The translations under genes were made by a program, and so were the position numbers. From contig DYJE01000003.1 of NCBI GenBank assembly GCA_020723285.1, positions 209,924 to 273,923 on the forward strand: DNA of 64,000 nt. The letters run 5' to 3'. Of the stretch, positions 60,684 to 64,000 are shown in pieces (within the stretch, counting starts at the first letter, position 1; each line of letters starts with the position of its first letter). Under the pieces are notes generated by a model that worked only from the letters and a program-made list of their open reading frames with translations, was not told the DNA's origin and did not search any database. This stretch comes from Desulforapulum autotrophicum. Lineage in GTDB: Bacteria > Desulfobacterota > Desulfobacteria > Desulfobacterales > Desulfolunaceae.

Positions 60684-62672
60684 ATGATGAATGTAAAACG
60701 GTGTTCAGGATACAGTCGAAGACTGTGCGGGTTTTGGTTTCTTGTTGTCATGATATTCGTGGGCTTTGCCAAATCATCGGTGGCGGTTGAAGAAACAATG
60801 GATGAAGGCGTTGTCAGCCTGGATGCCATTGTGGTCACAGGAACGAAAACGGAGCACACGCTAAAAGATGTTCCGGTGGAAACCGTGGTGATTTCACGGA
60901 AGGACATCGATGCGGTGAACGCGGAAAACGTCATGGATATTCTTGGAACCATACCGGGAATCCATACGGCCAACCACGAGGATATTTTCGGAACATACAC
61001 CTGGAACGCCAAGATGGGCGGTCTGCCCTTTGACAGCGGTTACGCCCTTGTTCTTATCGACGGTCAGAGGGTCATGGGTTGTGGGGCCAGCGGGGGGATG
61101 GGTGAATACGGCATCGGCCTGAATCAGATCCCCGTGAGTATGATCGAACGGATTGAAGTTGTGAAAGGACCGGGTTCGGCACTTTACGGCAGTGATGCCA
61201 TGACCGGGGTGATCAATATCATCACCCGTAAAATACCGAAGAAAGGCATGGGGACGGCCGGAATGTCCTATGGCCGATACGCTGTGACAAGAAAAAATGC
61301 GGATGGTACGGAAGAGGAGGCACCGGGAAGCCGTGTCATGAACCAGGCCTATGTATCCTATGGCGACAGGATCAGCGACAAGCTGGGTTATATGCTCTAC
61401 TACACCTACGAAGGTGCCGATGACCTGACTCAGGATCCGGTGAATTCCGAGCGTCATTCATTCATGGGAAAAATCGACGGAAAACTCAGTGAGAAGCTGG
61501 ATCTCTCCTTAAAATATGAGGCAGGGGAATACGATAAAACAGGAAACCGTGCCGAAGACACCTGGGGTCTTTCGGCTTCGACGGGCATCCGTTTTAATCC
61601 TGATCACCGGCTGGATCTGTCAGCTTACACCTATATCTGGGAATTCACCCATGGAACACCCGGTTCATCAAGCGGGTACAAGGTGGGGGATGTGGGGTAC
61701 AATCACGGCGAAATCCAGTACACCTTCGATATGGCAGGCAGAAACATCCTCACAACAGGCCTTGAGGTGCTGGAACAGGGTATCGACTACTGGATTCTGA
61801 ACAGCAACGGTTCACGGGTGACTGTCGATGAAACGGTGGACGTTAACAGCCTTTATCTTCAGGATGAATTCAAGGTCACACCGGAATTTACCGTGGTTGC
61901 TGGGGCCAGATACGACGACCATTCCACCTTTGGCGACGAAGTGAATCCCAAACTCAGCCTGATGCTGAAATTATTGAAAGACACCACATTACGGGCATCC
62001 GCAGGCCGTTCGTTTAAATCCCCCACCATCCGCCAGCTCTATTACAGCACACCTTACAGACACAGCACGTATTACGCCATGTCCAATCCGGACCTCCAGC
62101 CAGAAAAGGCCATGGGTTATTCGGCGGGTCTGGAGCAGGTTTTTTTTAATGGCCGGATCATGCTGAATGTGGGGTATTCGAGGAACGATGTGGAGGACAT
62201 GGTGATTTCCGTGGACACGGGAACACTTTACGACGGGCTTCCGCTCATGACCTACCGAAACGTGAACAAAGCCTACACCCAGTCCGGTGAATTCATGCTA
62301 AGGGCCATGGTTTCGAAGATGTTCAACGTATCGCTTGCCTACACGTTCATGGATACTGAAAACGAGGAAACCAACAAGGATTTGACCTACGTCCCCGAGC
62401 ATGATGCGTCGATCACTCCATCGTTTGAGCTTTTGGACGGGCGGCTGGCATTGTCGGCCACCGTGAGTTATTCCAGCAAGCAGTTCACCAACGAAACCAA
62501 CACTGAAAAAATCGACGGTAGCACCACATGTGACGCCAAAGTGAGATTCGCTCTTTCTCCGGTGACCACATTATCCTTTCAGGCGGACAACGTGTTCGAT
62601 TCTGCCGAAGGTCGTGTGGCGGCCTGGCAGGTGGGTAGAAGTTATCTGGCAAAAATGGATATGACGTTCTGA
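60684..62672 (+). CDS. TonB-dependent outer-membrane receptor
   Basis: 662 residues from ATG 60684 (GAAGAGGAG upstream); a longer frame would run through the terminator. A signal peptide (about 1-32) precedes a TonB-box-like DAIVVTGTKTEHTLKDVPVE, the plug (VMDILGTIPGI; GLNQIPVSMIERIEVVKGPG; GVINIITRKIP) and the 22-strand barrel ending in a phenylalanine (MDMTF). Size and motifs fit receptors for metal chelates, cobalamin or heme; the ligand cannot be read from the sequence. Confidence 0.92.
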   Translation: MMNVKRCSGYSRRLCGFWFLVVMIFVGFAKSSVAVEETMDEGVVSLDAIVVTGTKTEHTLKDVPVETVVISRKDIDAVNAENVMDILGTIPGIHTANHEDIFGTYTWNAKMGGLPFDSGYALVLIDGQRVMGCGASGGMGEYGIGLNQIPVSMIERIEVVKGPGSALYGSDAMTGVINIITRKIPKKGMGTAGMSYGRYAVTRKNADGTEEEAPGSRVMNQAYVSYGDRISDKLGYMLYYTYEGADDLTQDPVNSERHSFMGKIDGKLSEKLDLSLKYEAGEYDKTGNRAEDTWGLSASTGIRFNPDHRLDLSAYTYIWEFTHGTPGSSSGYKVGDVGYNHGEIQYTFDMAGRNILTTGLEVLEQGIDYWILNSNGSRVTVDETVDVNSLYLQDEFKVTPEFTVVAGARYDDHSTFGDEVNPKLSLMLKLLKDTTLRASAGRSFKSPTIRQLYYSTPYRHSTYYAMSNPDLQPEKAMGYSAGLEQVFFNGRIMLNVGYSRNDVEDMVISVDTGTLYDGLPLMTYRNVNKAYTQSGEFMLRAMVSKMFNVSLAYTFMDTENEETNKDLTYVPEHDASITPSFELLDGRLALSATVSYSSKQFTNETNTEKIDGSTTCDAKVRFALSPVTTLSFQADNVFDSAEGRVAAWQVGRSYLAKMDMTF

Positions 62673-62742
62673 TTTAAACCGTGTCGAAATGTTCTGAGAT
62701 TGAACCATAAACCCTAACACTACAAAATATCAGGAGTTAACG

Positions 62743-63543
62743 ATGAAATTGCACAAAGTGACCATCCGAAAAACATCACGGGTCATAGTTCTTGCCATCT
62801 GTGTCCTTATTAGTCTTCCCGCCATCTGTTCCGCCCATTTCCCATGGATCAATGTCGAGGATTACAGCCCCGGTAAGGGAGCGGCGCTGAACCTCACCAT
62901 CGGTTACGGCCACAACTACCCGTTTGCCGGTTTTCTCTCAAAAGACAAGGTGGATAGCCTTGTAATCAAGGGACCTGATTCAAAAGCACCCGTGCTTCAG
63001 TTTTCATCTGATCTTGAAATAAAATCATCTGAAAATATAACGGCCCCGGGAGTTTATGTTGTTGGTGCAAGCAAAAAACCGGGTTTTTACACCAAAACCA
63101 CCGAAGGTGGAAAACAGATGTCGAAGAAAGGATTAAAAAATGTGCTGAAGTGTTCCTATTCCCATAACTTCATGAAAGCTGTGGTCAACGTGGGCGATGG
63201 TAAGGACGGTAAGGGCCGTGCGGATATGCTTCTGGGCCACGCCATGGAGATTGTTCCCCTTAAAAATCCCGCTGACTTGCGAACGGGAGACAGTCTGCCG
63301 GTGAAAATATTATACAAAGGGAAACCCTGGGACGGCCAATTGACCGCCACCTACGCCGGTTTTTCTACGGAAAAGGACACCTGGGCCCAGACGCTGAAAT
63401 CAGATAAAAACGGTATGGCGAAAATCAGTCTGAAAAACGGAGGCTACTGACTTGTCAAGGTATCCCAGGAGGAAAAATACCCGGACAGCGGTGAATGCGA
63501 TACGGAAACGTTCAACGCCACTCTTACCTTTGAATTAAAATAA
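62743..63543 (+). pseudogene. DUF4198 periplasmic protein with an in-frame TGA
   Basis: A signal peptide (ending ICSAHFPW) and a DUF4198-like body reach a TGA at 63448-63450 after KNGGY. The same frame continues after it (LVKVSQEEKYPDSGECDTET, then ATLTFELK) to TAA 63541-63543, matching the usual family end, where a tryptophan is expected at the stop position. Thus the stop arises from a TGG-to-TGA change, a sequencing error or recoding. If real, the product loses 30 residues of the last beta strands. The family is linked to metal uptake with TonB receptors, as here. Confidence 0.75.
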
Positions 63544-63556
63544 GGAGCCGATAGTC

Positions 63557-64000
63557 ATGACGTCATGGACAGCCTTTTGCCGGAAACCAGCCACACTTCT
63601 GATCTACGGATGTTTTTTTCTGTCCGGGACGGCGGGGCTTGTCTATGAAGTCATCTGGGTCAGGATGATCGAACGGCTCATCGGCGGTGCGCCTTACGCT
63701 GTGGCCTCGGTACTGGCCGTGTTCATGGGCGGGCTTGCCCTGGGGAGCCGGCTTTCCGGAATGTGGACGGAAAAGGCCGGCTCCCGGAGGATGCTTCTTG
63801 GGGTTTATGGATTTCTGGAATTGTTCATCGGGCTTTACGCCCTGCTTCTTCCATATCTTGTCAGGGCTTCGATTCCGGCATACCGGCTGATTTACGACCG
63901 GTTTCACGGCGTTCCCTACGGGTTTCAGATCATGGCCTTTGTCGGCTGTGTTGTGCTTCTCATCATCCCCACCACCCTTATGGGAGGAACGCTTCCCGTT
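63557..64000 (+). CDS. fused membrane/spermidine-synthase-like protein (5' part)
   Basis: 148 residues before the window ends. Hydrophobic helices with GTAGLVYEVIWVRMIERLIG, LAVFMGGLALGSRLSG and LIIPTTLMGGTLPV are typical of the membrane domain found in front of spermine/spermidine-synthase-like domains. Function of the complete protein is unproven. 13 nt after the DUF4198 frame. Confidence 0.8.
   Translation, partial: MTSWTAFCRKPATLLIYGCFFLSGTAGLVYEVIWVRMIERLIGGAPYAVASVLAVFMGGLALGSRLSGMWTEKAGSRRMLLGVYGFLELFIGLYALLLPYLVRASIPAYRLIYDRFHGVPYGFQIMAFVGCVVLLIIPTTLMGGTLPV

Noticed and set aside
63448-63500. SECIS element for selenocysteine insertion at the DUF4198 TGA
   Set aside because: The only nearby stem has 5 bp and its loop lacks the expected bacterial SECIS features; the family has Trp there, so a TGG-to-TGA change is simpler.

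Overview
The window reads as a chromosomal contig from a Gram-negative, free-living bacterium, most likely a member of the Desulfobacterota (former Deltaproteobacteria, Desulfobacterales-like). I infer this from the block xerC-hslV-hslU-argB-argD-argF-argG-argH-folK, many lipoproteins, a PilY1-type pilus operon and a TonB receptor. No 16S or other taxonomic marker gene is present, so this is inference.

Bases 1-30980 are accessory DNA. The right border is marked by a 3' tRNA-Pro fragment at about 30951-30980 followed by a strong terminator, as expected for an element integrated in the 3' end of a tRNA gene whose intact copy would lie left of the window. Inside, in order: (i) the end of a three-component ABC (ABC-3C/DUF3732) conflict system; (ii) a compact four-gene cassette at 2548-6537 encoding a QueC-like ATP-dependent ligase, a DUF6884 protein with a GIY-YIG-like nuclease tail, a SIR2 domain fused to a nucleoside-kinase-like P-loop domain, and a nucleoside 2-deoxyribosyltransferase; (iii) a repeat-rich zone with near-identical MITE-like elements, a dead REP-associated transposase fragment and two genes packaged like integron cassettes with an attC-like site; (iv) a Fic protein behind 70-bp tandem repeats; (v) two lipoprotein genes; (vi) a truncated FGE-sulfatase-type fragment; (vii) a type I restriction-modification operon with an embedded HepT/MntA (HEPN/MNT) toxin-antitoxin pair; (viii) a GC-rich phage-derived module with replication and terminase genes but no capsid genes; and (ix) an AbiEi/AbiEii pair next to the tRNA scar.

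Bases 31075-64000 look like core chromosome: a giant lipoprotein of unknown function, a DUF4015 glycosidase-like lipoprotein with a polysaccharide deacetylase, a TetR regulator with a membrane protein, an MprF-like/rhomboid-like fusion, the fimT-pilW-pilV-pilX-pilY1 minor pilin operon, coaBC-udg-xerC-hslVU, the arginine pathway argBDFGH, folK, a transaldolase, a TonB receptor, a DUF4198 gene broken by an in-frame TGA, and the start of a spermidine-synthase-like membrane protein.

The most likely undescribed system is the QueC / DUF6884-GIY-YIG / SIR2-kinase / deoxyribosyltransferase cassette. It combines deazaguanine-type chemistry, deoxynucleoside exchange, a putative nucleoside kinase and an NAD+-consuming effector fold, which suggests an anti-phage system that makes or senses a modified deoxynucleotide and kills by NAD+ depletion. 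That mechanism is a hypothesis; the domain calls come from motifs visible in the sequence.
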